Assembly (NCBI GenBank): GCA_963788225.1
Contig: CAWBGI010000002.1
Coordinates: forward strand, 930,001-994,000
Source of the DNA: Sulfotelmatobacter sp963788225
GTDB taxonomy: Bacteria > Acidobacteriota > Terriglobia > Terriglobales > Acidobacteriaceae
Length of the DNA: 64,000 nucleotides
Direction of reading: 5' to 3'
Below are positions 7,362 to 16,089 of this stretch, piece after piece. A model generated the notes under the pieces. It ran no database searches, was not told the DNA's origin, and saw only the letters and a list, made by a program, of their open reading frames with translations. How positions within the stretch are numbered: the first letter of the stretch is position 1; each line of letters opens with the position of its first letter. The translations under genes and the position numbers were made by a program.

Positions 7362-7871
7362 ATGCCAACAGTCGTCAAGAAGCTCGATGCAAATTCGTTT
7401 CAGTTGAAAGACCAGGTGGTGGCGATCAACCGCGTCACCAAAGTGGTGAAGGGCGGCAAGAACCTTTCGTTTGCGGCGCTGGTGGTGGTGGGCGATCCGT
7501 CGGCCGCGGTGGTGGGCCACGGGGCGGGCAAGGCCAAGGAAGTTCCGCAGGCCATTCGCAAGGCGATCGAGTCGGCGAAGAAGAATCTGGTCAAGGTTAA
7601 CCTGACGCAAACTTCGATTCCGCACCTGGTGCTGGGGCGGTATGGTTCCGGCAAAGTGCTGCTGAAGCCCGCCCCGGAAGGCACGGGAGTGATTGCCGGC
7701 GGCGCGGTGCGCGCGGTGATGACCTCGGTGGGGATTCAGAATGTGCTGACCAAGTCGATCGGAACGACCAACCCCCACAACGTGATCAAGGCGACGTTCG
7801 ACGCGCTGCGGCACTTGAAGAGCAGAGAGAGTGTTGCCGCTATGCGGGGCAAAGCGGTCGACGAGTTGTAG
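7362..7871 (+). CDS. rpsE: 30S ribosomal protein S5
   Basis: S5 contributes to decoding accuracy and the mRNA entry site. The double-stranded RNA-binding N-terminal domain shows QVVAINRVTKVVKGGKNLSF and GHGAGKAKEVPQAIRKA. The C-terminal domain carries APEGTGVIAGGAVRAVM and GTTNPHNVIKATFDAL. Length (169) is normal. The ATG is preceded by GAAACGAGAGTTCAAATA, with a weak binding site. Confidence 0.98.
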   Translation: MPTVVKKLDANSFQLKDQVVAINRVTKVVKGGKNLSFAALVVVGDPSAAVVGHGAGKAKEVPQAIRKAIESAKKNLVKVNLTQTSIPHLVLGRYGSGKVLLKPAPEGTGVIAGGAVRAVMTSVGIQNVLTKSIGTTNPHNVIKATFDALRHLKSRESVAAMRGKAVDEL

Positions 7872-7932
7872 TACCGAGTACCCAGTCCGAGTACCGAGAC
7901 ATCGGCGCTCTGCTGAGATTGAGGACTTATCG

Positions 7933-8136
7933 ATGACGACGAAGAAACCGAAAGCGGTTGCTGGAAAGATACACCTGAAGTGGGTGGTTTCGGCCATTTG
8001 CTCGCCGGTGAAACACAAGCGGGTAGTGAAGGGGCTGGGATTTACCCGGCTGAATCAGGTGATTGAGCGTCCCGATAATGCGGCTATCCGGGGCATGGTG
8101 GCGAAGGTTCCGCATCTGGTTGAGATTGTAGGATAG
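7933..8136 (+). CDS. rpmD: 50S ribosomal protein L30
   Basis: L30 is a small late-assembly protein of the 50S subunit. From the ATG at 7933 the product has 67 residues and shows the hallmark KHKRVVKGLGFTRLNQVIERPDN and the end GMVAKVPHLVEIVG. The start was set here because the open frame further upstream overlaps rpsE. About 10 extra N-terminal residues precede the usual beginning. A plausible GAGGACTT binding site precedes it. Confidence 0.95.
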   Translation: MTTKKPKAVAGKIHLKWVVSAICSPVKHKRVVKGLGFTRLNQVIERPDNAAIRGMVAKVPHLVEIVG

Positions 8137-8137
8137 C

Positions 8138-8217
8138 TGTGAGCTTCGAGCTACGAGCTTTGAGCAACCTGGCACCGATTGCTCGCAGCTCATAGCTCGC
8201 AGCTCAAGGCTGAGAGC
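8138..8217 (+). repeat. Period-7 inverted micro-repeat array, rpmD-rplO spacer
   Basis: Left arm: GAGCTTC, GAGCTAC, GAGCTTT, GAGCAAC. The right arm reads GCTCGCAGCTCATAGCTCGC, the reverse complement of the same word. It ends about 6 nt before the rplO start. Confidence 0.85.
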
Positions 8218-8223
8218 TTATTT

Positions 8224-8673
8224 ATGAATTTATCCAACATTCACGCACCGAAGAAGGCGTCGGAAAAGCGCAAGCGCGTGGGGCGCGGCATGGGCTCGGG
8301 CATGGGCAAGACCTCCACTCGCGGGCACAAAGGGCAACGCTCGCGCACCGGTTCGCGGATGATCCGCGGATTTGAGGGTGGCCAGATGCCGCTGCACCGG
8401 CGCATGCCGAAGCGCGGCTTTACCAACATCTTCCGCAAGGAATTCAACATCGTGAGCCTGGAGCGGCTGGCCGCGCTGGGCGCGGATCTGCATGCCGAGC
8501 CAATCACGCCCGAGGTGCTGCGCAAGGCGGGAGTGATCAAGGCCAAGCTTCCCGTGAAGATTCTGGGCGATGGCGAGTTGACGATTGCCATCACCGTGCA
8601 CGCGCACAAGTTTTCGAAGTCGGCACAGGAAAAAATCGCCAAGGCAGGCGGCAAGGTTGAGGTCTTGCAGTAA
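8224..8673 (+). CDS. rplO: 50S ribosomal protein L15
   Basis: L15 is a late-assembly protein organising 23S domains. From ATG 8224 it reads MNLSNIHAPKKASEKRKRVGRG with the Gly-rich GSGMGKTSTRGHKGQRSRTGS stretch typical of the family, then GFEGGQMPLHRRMPKRGF. Length is 149. In-frame residues upstream derive from the repeat array and are excluded. Its stop overlaps the secY start (TAATG at 8671-8675). Confidence 0.97.
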   Translation: MNLSNIHAPKKASEKRKRVGRGMGSGMGKTSTRGHKGQRSRTGSRMIRGFEGGQMPLHRRMPKRGFTNIFRKEFNIVSLERLAALGADLHAEPITPEVLRKAGVIKAKLPVKILGDGELTIAITVHAHKFSKSAQEKIAKAGGKVEVLQ

Positions 8674-10088
8674 TGGCTGAGCAAGGAGCATTTCCAATCT
8701 GGGGGAAGCTGGCCAACATCTTCCGCATCCCCGACCTGCGCAACCGGGTTCTGTTTACGCTCGCCATGCTCGCGATTTACCGGCTGGGCGGACATCTACC
8801 GACTCCGGGCGTCAACTTCATTAAGCTCGAGCAAGCCTTCAATCGAACCGGGGGATCGCTCCTCGGTTTTGTGGATCTGTTTTCCGGCGGCAGCCTGCGC
8901 AAAATGACCATCTTTGCCTTGGGCATTATGCCGTACATCACGGCGTCGATCATCCTGCAGCTTTTGACCGTGGTTTATGAGCCGCTGGCCAAACTGCAAA
9001 AAGAAGGCGAGCTGGGACGCAAGAAGATTACCCAGTGGACGCGTTACATCACCGTGATTCTCAGCGCGGTGCAGTCGTTCGGCATCGCCATCGGCCTGGA
9101 GAAAGCCGGAGACTTCGTGTTGCACCCTGGCCCTGGATTCATTTTGATGACCATGCTGACCCTTACCACGGGCAGCGCGTTCATCATGTGGCTGGGCGAA
9201 CAGATTACCGACCGGGGCATCGGCAACGGCATGTCGCTGCTGATCTTTGCCGGCATTGTGGTGGGCCTGCCCCGCGGCGTCGAGGATCTTTTTGATAAAG
9301 CCAGGAATGGAACCTGGGGAGCCGTCACACCTGTGCTGATGGCGGGTCTGATAGCATTCATGATCGCGGTGGTGGCGTTCATCGTTTACGTTGAGCGCTG
9401 CGAGCGGCGCATCCCGGTGCAGTACGCCAAGCGCGTGGTGGGGCGAAAAGTTATGGGTGGACAGTCCACACATTTGCCCTTGCGCGTGAACGCGGGCGGC
9501 GTTATGCCGGTGATCTTCGCGTCTTCGATTCTGGGTTTGCCGCAGATGCTTGGCTATAGCTTGAAAAACAGCCGCTACTTCGGCGACATGATTCGGATGC
9601 TGGGCTGGGGCGAGCCGCTCTACACGGTTTTGTATGCGCTGGGCATCGTTTTCTTTGCGTACTTCTACGTGTCGATCGTGTTCAATCCCAGCGAAGTCGC
9701 CGACAATATGCGGAAGTATGGCGGCTTCATTCCGGGCATTCGTCCGGGCAAACGCACGGCCGACTACATCAATGAAGTATTGACCCGCATCACGCTGGTG
9801 GGTGCGCTGTATCTGATTATCATTTCGTTCATCCCCGAGTGGATGATGGCCGGCATTCACTTGAACCACCTGCCCTTTTGGCTGGGAGGCAGGATGTTTG
9901 AGAACCTTCCGGTCTGGGTGACCAACGGCTTAGGCGTGACTTTCTATTTCGGCGGAACGTCGTTGCTGATCGTGGTAGGCGTGGCCATGGATACGGTGAC
10001 GCAGATCGAGGCGCAGCTGATCATGCGCCACTACGATGGATTTACGCCGCGCAGCGGACGCATTCGCGGCCGCAGGAATTGGTCGTAG
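8673..10088 (+). CDS. secY: Preprotein translocase subunit SecY
   Basis: SecY is the channel of the Sec translocon in the inner membrane. Ten hydrophobic segments can be followed. Conserved blocks include GGHLPTPGVNF near the plug region, LGIMPYITASIILQLL (TM2), GNGMSLLIFAGI (TM4), ERCERRIPVQYAKR in the cytosolic loop and NPSEVADNMRKYGGFIPGIRPGKRT in loop C5. At 471 residues it is slightly longer than E. coli SecY. The start overlaps the rplO stop by one base, indicating coupled translation. Confidence 0.97.
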   Translation: MAEQGAFPIWGKLANIFRIPDLRNRVLFTLAMLAIYRLGGHLPTPGVNFIKLEQAFNRTGGSLLGFVDLFSGGSLRKMTIFALGIMPYITASIILQLLTVVYEPLAKLQKEGELGRKKITQWTRYITVILSAVQSFGIAIGLEKAGDFVLHPGPGFILMTMLTLTTGSAFIMWLGEQITDRGIGNGMSLLIFAGIVVGLPRGVEDLFDKARNGTWGAVTPVLMAGLIAFMIAVVAFIVYVERCERRIPVQYAKRVVGRKVMGGQSTHLPLRVNAGGVMPVIFASSILGLPQMLGYSLKNSRYFGDMIRMLGWGEPLYTVLYALGIVFFAYFYVSIVFNPSEVADNMRKYGGFIPGIRPGKRTADYINEVLTRITLVGALYLIIISFIPEWMMAGIHLNHLPFWLGGRMFENLPVWVTNGLGVTFYFGGTSLLIVVGVAMDTVTQIEAQLIMRHYDGFTPRSGRIRGRRNWS

Positions 10089-10089
10089 G

Positions 10090-10216
10090 GATTGAGTAAT
10101 TGGGTAATTTAGTAATTGGGCAATTGTGGATTTGGAAGTTGTGAAATTTGTGACCTCTGTTCGGAACCAGAGGTTTTTCAAATTTCTCAATTACTAAATT
10201 TCCCAATTACTCAATG
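10090..10216 (+). repeat. Period-8 inverted micro-repeat array, secY-adk spacer
   Basis: Left arm: GATTGAGT, AATTGGGT, AATTTAGT, AATTGGGC, AATTGTGG. Reverse complement of the right arm: CATTGAGT, AATTGGGA, AATTTAGT, AATTGAGA, AATTTG. The loop is about 45 nt. About 75 nt remain before adk. Confidence 0.88.
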
Positions 10217-10292
10217 CTGGGGTTGCTGCACCTGGCTTGGCCTTGTGGGAGGCTGACCAGGAAAATTCAGATCGGGAGGCTTTGGCCAACTG

Positions 10293-10994
10293 ATGGTGCA
10301 GGAAACCTCACGCGATGTCGGCCCCGTGGTTCTGCTTGGACCCCCGGGAGCCGGTAAGGGTACGCAGGCCAAGCGCATCATGGAACGGTACGCGGTTCCG
10401 CAGATCTCCACGGGAGACATTCTGCGGGATAACGTGGCCAGGGGTACGGAACTCGGCATGACTGCCAAGGCAATCATGGCGCGAGGCGAACTGGTTTCCG
10501 ACGACCTGGTTTGCGAGATGGTGCGGCACAGGCTGAGCCAGCCGGACTGCAAACGGGGCTACATTCTGGACGGCTTTCCGCGGACTGCGGCTCAGGCCGG
10601 ATGGCTGGACGCACTGCTCGACGACAAGCTCTTTGACAACTCGCGCCCGACCCGGGCATGGCCAATTGTGATCCTGATGGACGTAGACTATAATCAATTG
10701 TTGCTCCGGATCACTGGACGCCGTTCTTGTCCCACCTGTGGGCGGATCTACAACGTCCACTTCCAGCCGCCCCGTGTCGATGAACTATGCGACTTTGACG
10801 GGACGAAGCTGGTAACCCGCAATGACGATAGGTTGGAAGTCATTCAGCCGCGTTTGGCGGCCTACCAGGAGCAGACTCGTCCCGTGGTGGATTATTACCG
10901 GCGCACGGGAAGGCTGAGTTCGGTGAACGGCGATCTGCCGATGGACGAAGTTGCAGAGCAGATTTTCAGGATTATCGAGGACCATCAGACTTGA
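10293..10994 (+). CDS. adk: Adenylate kinase
   Basis: Adenylate kinase converts AMP and ATP to two ADP in the cytoplasm. The P-loop GPPGAGKGTQ lies at residues 16-25, followed by ISTGDILRDNV and the AMP-site DGFPRTAAQA. The lid carries a zinc site of the Cys3-Asp type: C146, C149, C166 and D169. At 233 residues it is a long-lid form with a short N-terminal extension. It sits between secY and map, the usual order of the spc-alpha junction. Confidence 0.96.
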   Translation: MVQETSRDVGPVVLLGPPGAGKGTQAKRIMERYAVPQISTGDILRDNVARGTELGMTAKAIMARGELVSDDLVCEMVRHRLSQPDCKRGYILDGFPRTAAQAGWLDALLDDKLFDNSRPTRAWPIVILMDVDYNQLLLRITGRRSCPTCGRIYNVHFQPPRVDELCDFDGTKLVTRNDDRLEVIQPRLAAYQEQTRPVVDYYRRTGRLSSVNGDLPMDEVAEQIFRIIEDHQT

Positions 10995-11013
10995 GGGTAG
11001 GCACAGTTTAGGA

Positions 11014-11766
11014 ATGGCGATTGTCTGCAAATCGGCGGCGGAAATTGAGCGGATGCGGCACAGTGGCCGCATCGTGCGGCAGGTTCTCGACGAAGTGCGC
11101 GCCATGGTAGCGCCCGGCGTGACCACTATGGATTTGGAACGCGCCGCCGAGAAGAAGATCGCGGAACTCGGGGCCAAGCCGGCGTTCAAGGGATACTACG
11201 ATTATCCCTGCGTGCTGTGCACGTCGGTGAACGAAGAGATTGTGCACGGCATTCCGTCGGAGAAACGTGCGCTGAAGGAAGGCGACATCGTTTCGATTGA
11301 TTGCGGAGTGGTGCTCGACGGCTATTACGGCGACGCGGCGATTACGGTTCCGGTGAGCGACGCGGTGAAGCCGGAGCTGCGCAAGCTGCTGACCGTAACC
11401 GAAGAATCGCTCTACCGCGGCATCGACCAGGCAAGGATCGGCAATGCGGTGGGCGATGTGGGAGCGGCGGTGCAGGAACACGTGGAAGCCAACGGCTTCA
11501 GCGTGGTACGGGAATTTGTGGGGCATGGCATCGGAACGCGGCTGCACGAAGAGCCGCAAGTGCCGAATTTTGGAGCCCGCGGCCATGGCGCGAAGTTGCG
11601 CGAAGGCATGGTGCTCGCCATCGAGCCCATGGTGAACTACGGCAAGCCGGAAACGCGAGTGCTCGGCGACAAGTGGACGGCAGTCACGGTAGACGGCAGC
11701 TTCAGCGCGCATTTTGAACACTGCGTCGCGGTGACGAAAAACGGGCCGGTGATTTTGACGAAATAA
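11014..11766 (+). CDS. map: Methionine aminopeptidase, type I
   Basis: Removes the initiator methionine from nascent proteins. The start at 11014 (MAIVCKSAAEIERMR) avoids an upstream extension that overlaps adk. The five metal ligands are present and, with this start, fall at D96, D107, H171, E204 and E235, the positions known from the E. coli enzyme; H79 is also conserved. Length is 250. The motifs GHGIGTRLHEEP and LAIEPMVNYG are clear. The gene is 19 nt after adk. Confidence 0.96.
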   Translation: MAIVCKSAAEIERMRHSGRIVRQVLDEVRAMVAPGVTTMDLERAAEKKIAELGAKPAFKGYYDYPCVLCTSVNEEIVHGIPSEKRALKEGDIVSIDCGVVLDGYYGDAAITVPVSDAVKPELRKLLTVTEESLYRGIDQARIGNAVGDVGAAVQEHVEANGFSVVREFVGHGIGTRLHEEPQVPNFGARGHGAKLREGMVLAIEPMVNYGKPETRVLGDKWTAVTVDGSFSAHFEHCVAVTKNGPVILTK

Positions 11767-11770
11767 GCTG

Positions 11771-11826
11771 TTAGCTTTTAGCTCTTGGCTTTTCGCTAAG
11801 AGCCAAGAGCTAAAGGCTAAGAGCTG
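11771..11826 (+). repeat. Period-7 inverted micro-repeat array, map-infA spacer
   Basis: Left arm: TTAGCTT, TTAGCTC, TTGGCTT, TTCGCTA. Right arm: AGAGCCA, AGAGCTA, AAGGCTA, AGAGCTG. The arms are nearly contiguous, giving a long stem with almost no loop. Confidence 0.88.
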
Positions 11827-11840
11827 GTTTCAAGGGGTGC

Positions 11841-12059
11841 ATGAGCAAAGAAGACGCGATTGAAGTGATGGCGACGGTTCTGGAACCGCTGCCCAATGCC
11901 ATGTTCAAGGTAGAACTGGAGAACAAGCACCAGGTACTGGCGCATGTATCGGGCAAGATGCGCAAGAATTTTATCCGCATCCTGCCCGGGGACAAGGTTG
12001 CGGTGGAACTCTCGCCCTACGACCTGAATCGCGGCAGAATTGTGTATCGCTATAAATGA
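11841..12059 (+). CDS. infA: Translation initiation factor IF-1
   Basis: IF-1 occupies the 30S A site during initiation. The 72-residue S1/OB-fold protein has the standard start MSKEDAIEVMATVLEPLPNA, the NKHQVLAHVSGKMRKNFIRI core and the end VELSPYDLNRGRIVYRYK. Length is exactly that of the family. It follows map and precedes rpmJ as in many bacteria. Confidence 0.98.
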   Translation: MSKEDAIEVMATVLEPLPNAMFKVELENKHQVLAHVSGKMRKNFIRILPGDKVAVELSPYDLNRGRIVYRYK

Positions 12060-12073
12060 GATTGTGAGGATGA

Positions 12074-12137
12074 CGTTCTCAACTCGTTCAAGTCGAGAAG
12101 GTTCGACTGAGAACTGAGAACTGAGAACTGAGAACTG
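12074..12137 (+). repeat. Period-7 micro-repeat array, infA-rpmJ spacer
   Basis: The right part is four and a half copies of CTGAGAA (12107-12137), ending 2 nt before the rpmJ ATG. The left part (GTTCTCAACTCGTTCAAGTC) is a partial complement. Confidence 0.85.
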
Positions 12138-12139
12138 TT

Positions 12140-12253
12140 ATGAAAGTACGAGCATCGGTAAAGAAAATCTGTGACAAGTGCAAGGTCATCCACCGCAAAG
12201 GTGTGGTGCGGGTGATCTGCGTCAACACGAAACACAAACAGCGCCAGGGGTAG
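12140..12253 (+). CDS. rpmJ: 50S ribosomal protein L36
   Basis: A 37-residue zinc protein of the large subunit: MKVRASVKKICDKCKVIHRK, then VRVICVNTKHKQRQG. The C-x2-C-x12-C-x4-H zinc ligands are C11, C14, C27 and H32, the standard C+ form. It is too short for many ORF screens but lies in its conserved place between infA and rpsM. There is no separate Shine-Dalgarno: the ATG directly follows the CTGAGAA repeat array. Confidence 0.97.
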   Translation: MKVRASVKKICDKCKVIHRKGVVRVICVNTKHKQRQG

Positions 12254-12339
12254 AGCTTCGAGCTATGAGCCTCGAGCTACGAGCAAAGCCATCGGATGTG
12301 TCGCTCGTCGCTCGCGGCTCGAAGCTCGCAGCCACGAGT
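12254..12339 (+). repeat. Period-7 inverted micro-repeat array, rpmJ-rpsM spacer
   Basis: Left arm: AGCTTCG, AGCTATG, AGCCTCG, AGCTACG, AGCAAAG. The right arm GCTCGTCGCTCGCGGCTCGA is the complement of the same word. Confidence 0.85.
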
Positions 12340-12366
12340 TGGCAGCAGTTGGAGGCATAAAGACTT

Positions 12367-12753
12367 ATGGCACGTATCGCAGGCGTCAACTTACCGCGCC
12401 AGAAGCACATCAACATTGCGCTGACCTACATCTACGGCATTGGGAATCCGCGCGCCGGGGCCATTCTCGATGAGGCCAAAGTGGAGCCGATGAAGAAGGT
12501 CCAGGATCTGAGCGAAGAAGAAGTCAACCGCATCCGCACCGTGATTGAGGCGCAAGGGATGGTGGAGGGCGATCTGCGCAAGGAGGTTTCGATGAACATC
12601 AAGCGGCTCATCGAAATCGGTTCCTATCGCGGATTCCGTCACCGCCGCAACCTGCCGGTGCGCGGGCAGCGCACGCACACGAACGCACGCACCCGCAAAG
12701 GTCCGCGCAAGGGAACGGTGGCAACCAAGAAGAAGGCGTCGGCAAAAACGTAA
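12367..12753 (+). CDS. rpsM: 30S ribosomal protein S13
   Basis: S13 bridges the 30S head to L5 and the P-site tRNA. The start MARIAGVNLPRQKHINIALTY, the helix-two-turn region ARIAG/YIYGIG and the basic C-terminal RNLPVRGQRTHTNARTRKG are typical. Length (128) is slightly above average, with a lysine-rich end. It begins the alpha-operon part rpsM-rpsK-rpsD-rpoA-rplQ. Confidence 0.98.
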   Translation: MARIAGVNLPRQKHINIALTYIYGIGNPRAGAILDEAKVEPMKKVQDLSEEEVNRIRTVIEAQGMVEGDLRKEVSMNIKRLIEIGSYRGFRHRRNLPVRGQRTHTNARTRKGPRKGTVATKKKASAKT

Positions 12754-12760
12754 GAACCAG

Positions 12761-12849
12761 CCTTTAGCTATTAGCTCTTAGCCGTTAGCTCAACGGCCCA
12801 AGGTTCAAGCTAATGGCTAATGGCTAATGGCTAAGAGCTAAAGGCTAAT
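12761..12849 (+). repeat. Period-7 inverted micro-repeat array, rpsM-rpsK spacer
   Basis: Left arm: TTTAGCTATTAGCTCTTAGC. The right arm is six copies of GCTAATG/GCTAAGA/GCTAAAG ending one base before the rpsK ATG. The AAAGG of the last units may serve as the Shine-Dalgarno. Confidence 0.88.
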
Positions 12850-12850
12850 T

Positions 12851-13285
12851 ATGGCAAAACCAGCAGCAGCAGCGGGCGGCACGGCCGCACCGGAGAAAAA
12901 GGGCAAGAAGAAGACGTTCAAGAAGAAGGAGCGTAAGCACGTTCCGCATGGCTTGTGTTACGTGCAGGCGTCCTTCAACAACACGATCGTAACCATCACC
13001 GACATGAACGGGAACGTTTTGTCGTGGAAGAGTTCGGGGTCGCTGGGTTTCCGCGGATCGCGCAAAGGCACGCCATTCGCGGCCCAGCAGGCGGCGTCGA
13101 ATGCGGCCAACATGGCGCGCGATCACGGCGTGCGCAGCGTTGACGTACGCGTAAGCGGTCCTGGTTCCGGCCGCGAGTCGGCGGTGCGCGCTCTGGCGTC
13201 TTCGGGCATTGAAGTGCGCTCCATTCGCGACGTGACGCCGATTCCGCATAATGGATGCCGTCCGCCGAAGCGGAGAAGAGTGTAA
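12851..13285 (+). CDS. rpsK: 30S ribosomal protein S11
   Basis: S11 lies on the platform of the 30S subunit near the E site. GLCYVQASFNNTIVTITDMNGN, the GFRGSRKGTPFAAQQAA block and the C-terminal DVTPIPHNGCRPPKRRRV are diagnostic. At 144 residues it carries an N-terminal extension of about 15-20 residues rich in Ala, Gly and Lys (AAAAGGTAAPEKKGKKK). The order and strand agree with the alpha operon. Confidence 0.98.
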   Translation: MAKPAAAAGGTAAPEKKGKKKTFKKKERKHVPHGLCYVQASFNNTIVTITDMNGNVLSWKSSGSLGFRGSRKGTPFAAQQAASNAANMARDHGVRSVDVRVSGPGSGRESAVRALASSGIEVRSIRDVTPIPHNGCRPPKRRRV

Positions 13286-13289
13286 GTAA

Positions 13290-13363
13290 GGGACCAGGGG
13301 TTAGGGGCCAGGGATCAGCAACTATTCTAAAACTGATCCCTGATCCCTGGCCCCTAATCCCTG
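13290..13363 (+). repeat. Period-7 inverted micro-repeat array, rpsK-rpsD spacer
   Basis: Left arm: GGGACCA, GGGGTTA, GGGGCCA, GGGATCA. Right arm (reverse complement): GGGATTA, GGGGCCA, GGGATCA, GGGATCA. The loop is about 17 nt. This copy is followed by 60 nt of normal sequence containing an AAGGAG site. Confidence 0.88.
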
Positions 13364-13414
13364 ATTTTCGTCCGGGACGAAGGGTGAAGCCAAACCCGTA
13401 AACCGGTCATCTAA

Positions 13415-13429
13415 AAGGAGAACAACTTG
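13415..13429 (+). promoter_or_regulatory. Shine-Dalgarno fixing a TTG start for rpsD
   Basis: AAGGAG at 13415-13420 is followed, after 6 nt, by TTG at 13427. The translation from this TTG gives the canonical S4 N-terminus MARYTDAVC, so TTG is the real start. Confidence 0.85.
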
Positions 13430-14056
13430 GCACGTTATACCGATGCAGTTTGCCGTCTATGCCGCCGTGAGGGCATGAAGCTTTTCCTCAAAGGCGCAAA
13501 GTGTTTCAGCGATAAGTGTCCCATCGAGAAGAGAAACTTCGCTCCCGGACAACATGGGAAGGACCGCAAGGCCAAGATCGTTGGTTACGGCCTGCAGTTG
13601 CGCGAGAAGCAGAAAGCCAAACGCATCTACTTCACCCTCGAAGGCCAGTTCCGCAACTATTTCGAGAAGGCCGCGCGCACGCGTGGTGTTACCGGCGAAT
13701 TGCTTTTGCAGCAGCTTGAGCGGCGTCTGGATAACGTAGTCTTCCGCCTGGGCTTTGCACAATCCCGGCGCCAGGCGCGGCAACTGGTGCGCCACGGGCA
13801 CGTCGCCGTCAACGGGCGCAAGGTCAACATTCCTTCTTACGAAGTGAGTGCGGGCGAGGAAATTTCCATTCGCGAGAACAGCAAGAAACTCGTGGTGCTG
13901 GAAATGGCCAAGGAATTTGCCAGCCACGGCACACAGCCCAACTGGCTGGAAGTGAATCGCGACACTTACACGGGACGAGTGCTCTCGTTGCCCAAGCGCG
14001 AAGATATTCAACTGCCGGTGAATGAGCAGTTGATTGTTGAACTTTATAGCAAGTAA
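13427..14056 (+). CDS. rpsD: 30S ribosomal protein S4
   Basis: S4 nucleates 16S rRNA assembly and in enterobacteria represses the alpha operon. The N-terminus holds a zinc-binding set, C9, C12, C26 and C31, so this is the C+ form. The S4 RNA-binding domain is seen in RRLDNVVFRLGFAQSRRQARQLVRHGHVAVNGRKVNIPS. Length (209) is normal. The start is TTG with a strong AAGGAG, unlike the ATG starts of its neighbours. Confidence 0.97.
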   Translation: MARYTDAVCRLCRREGMKLFLKGAKCFSDKCPIEKRNFAPGQHGKDRKAKIVGYGLQLREKQKAKRIYFTLEGQFRNYFEKAARTRGVTGELLLQQLERRLDNVVFRLGFAQSRRQARQLVRHGHVAVNGRKVNIPSYEVSAGEEISIRENSKKLVVLEMAKEFASHGTQPNWLEVNRDTYTGRVLSLPKREDIQLPVNEQLIVELYSK

Positions 14057-14058
14057 GA

Positions 14059-14134
14059 GATTGAGCGATTGTGCCGTCGGGCCATTGAGCGATTTGAAAT
14101 CACTCAATCTCCCGATCGCTAAATCGCTCAATTC
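14059..14134 (+). repeat. Period-8 inverted micro-repeat array, rpsD-rpoA spacer
   Basis: Left arm: GATTGAGC, GATTGTGC, CGTCGGGC, CATTGAGC, GATTTGAA. Reverse complement of the right arm: AATTGAGC, GATTTAGC, GATCGGGA, GATTGAGT, GATT. About 100 nt of non-repeat sequence follow before rpoA. Confidence 0.87.
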
Positions 14135-14237
14135 CCGGTCCATATTTTCGAGCCAGATCAGCCTGGGCTGACGTTGAGTTGAATCCGGACCGATTCAGGG
14201 AGTCAGCACTGAGCCAAACGGGCCGAAGGAGAAACAA

Positions 14238-15275
<1,038 letters not shown>

Positions 15276-15279
15276 GAAA

Positions 15280-15390
15280 GTGGTCAGTGGCCAGTGGTCA
15301 GTGGTCAGAAAACCGACCCCAAAGACTAGCCGCTGGCCACTGACTTCGACATCTAGGACTGGCCACTGACCACTGGCCACTGACCACTGA
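15280..15390 (+). repeat. Period-7 inverted micro-repeat array, rpoA-rplQ spacer
   Basis: Left arm: GTGGTCA, GTGGCCA, GTGGTCA, GTGGTCA. The right arm, in reverse complement, is GTGGTCA, GTGGCCA, GTGGTCA, GTGGCCA. A short third block CTGGCCACTGAC lies between them at about 15332-15343. Confidence 0.9.
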
Positions 15391-15398
15391 GGGTCATC

Positions 15399-15908
15399 AT
15401 GCGTCACAAAGTAGCAGGCTACAAACTCGGACGGAACACATCGCACCGGCGCTCGCTGCTGCGCAACCTGGTCACATCGGTGATCGTGGAGGAGCGCGTC
15501 GAGACGACCGTTCCCAAGGCCAAGGCCGCGAAGCCCATCGTTGAGAAGATGATCACGCTCGGCAAGCGCGGAGACCTCGCCGCGCGGCGCATTGCCGGCG
15601 CTTACCTGATGACCGACGAAGCGGTGGTGAAACTTTTTGATACGGTCGGGCCCCGCTTCGGCGATCGCAACGGCGGCTACACCCGCATCATTCGCACCGG
15701 GTGGAACAAAGGCGACGGCGCCGACAAGGCCTTCCTCGAACTGCTCGGCAGCGAAAAAGTGCTGGACGAAAAGCGCGAGAAGCGCGCTGAAGCCCGCGCC
15801 AAGAAGGTTGCGGAAGCCAAGAAGGCGATGGAAGAGGCCGAAGCGCAGGCGCAGCACGACGGCGGCGTTGAGCCGGTCAAGGAAGAAGCAGAAGAGAAGA
15901 AAGAGTAG
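15399..15908 (+). CDS. rplQ: 50S ribosomal protein L17
   Basis: L17 lies at the base of the large subunit near the tunnel exit. MRHKVAGYKLGRNTSHRRSL and NGGYTRIIRTGWNKGDGADKAFLELL are characteristic. The core ends near residue 120. A further roughly 45 residues form a highly charged Ala/Glu/Lys segment ending EEAEEKKE, likely a helical tail. Total length is 169. It is the last gene of the ribosomal block. Confidence 0.97.
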   Translation: MRHKVAGYKLGRNTSHRRSLLRNLVTSVIVEERVETTVPKAKAAKPIVEKMITLGKRGDLAARRIAGAYLMTDEAVVKLFDTVGPRFGDRNGGYTRIIRTGWNKGDGADKAFLELLGSEKVLDEKREKRAEARAKKVAEAKKAMEEAEAQAQHDGGVEPVKEEAEEKKE

Positions 15909-16026
15909 TTGCGACATGCGCCTCGCTTCGCTTGGCTGAACCCTTCGGCTCCGCTCAGGGCAGGCGGGCGACGCGCCCATTCCCAAACTAAAATCAAACA
16001 GGGACCAGCCACGCGGACGTACATGT

Positions 16027-16047
16027 ACTGCTGCGTCCCGCAGCAGT
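16027..16047 (+). terminator. Perfect 9-bp hairpin downstream of rplQ
   Basis: ACTGCTGCG, loop TCC, CGCAGCAGT. It lies about 120 nt after the last ribosomal gene. No T-run follows (AATCTTGCC), so it is a weak candidate for intrinsic termination or an RNA 3'-end structure. Confidence 0.4.
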
Positions 16048-16089
16048 AATCTTGCCCTAGGTTGCCAACCTTATAAACTTTCTCTCAGG

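Noticed and set aside
16027..16047. Definite intrinsic terminator after rplQ
   Set aside because: The hairpin is perfect but no T-run follows, so it was listed only with low confidence.
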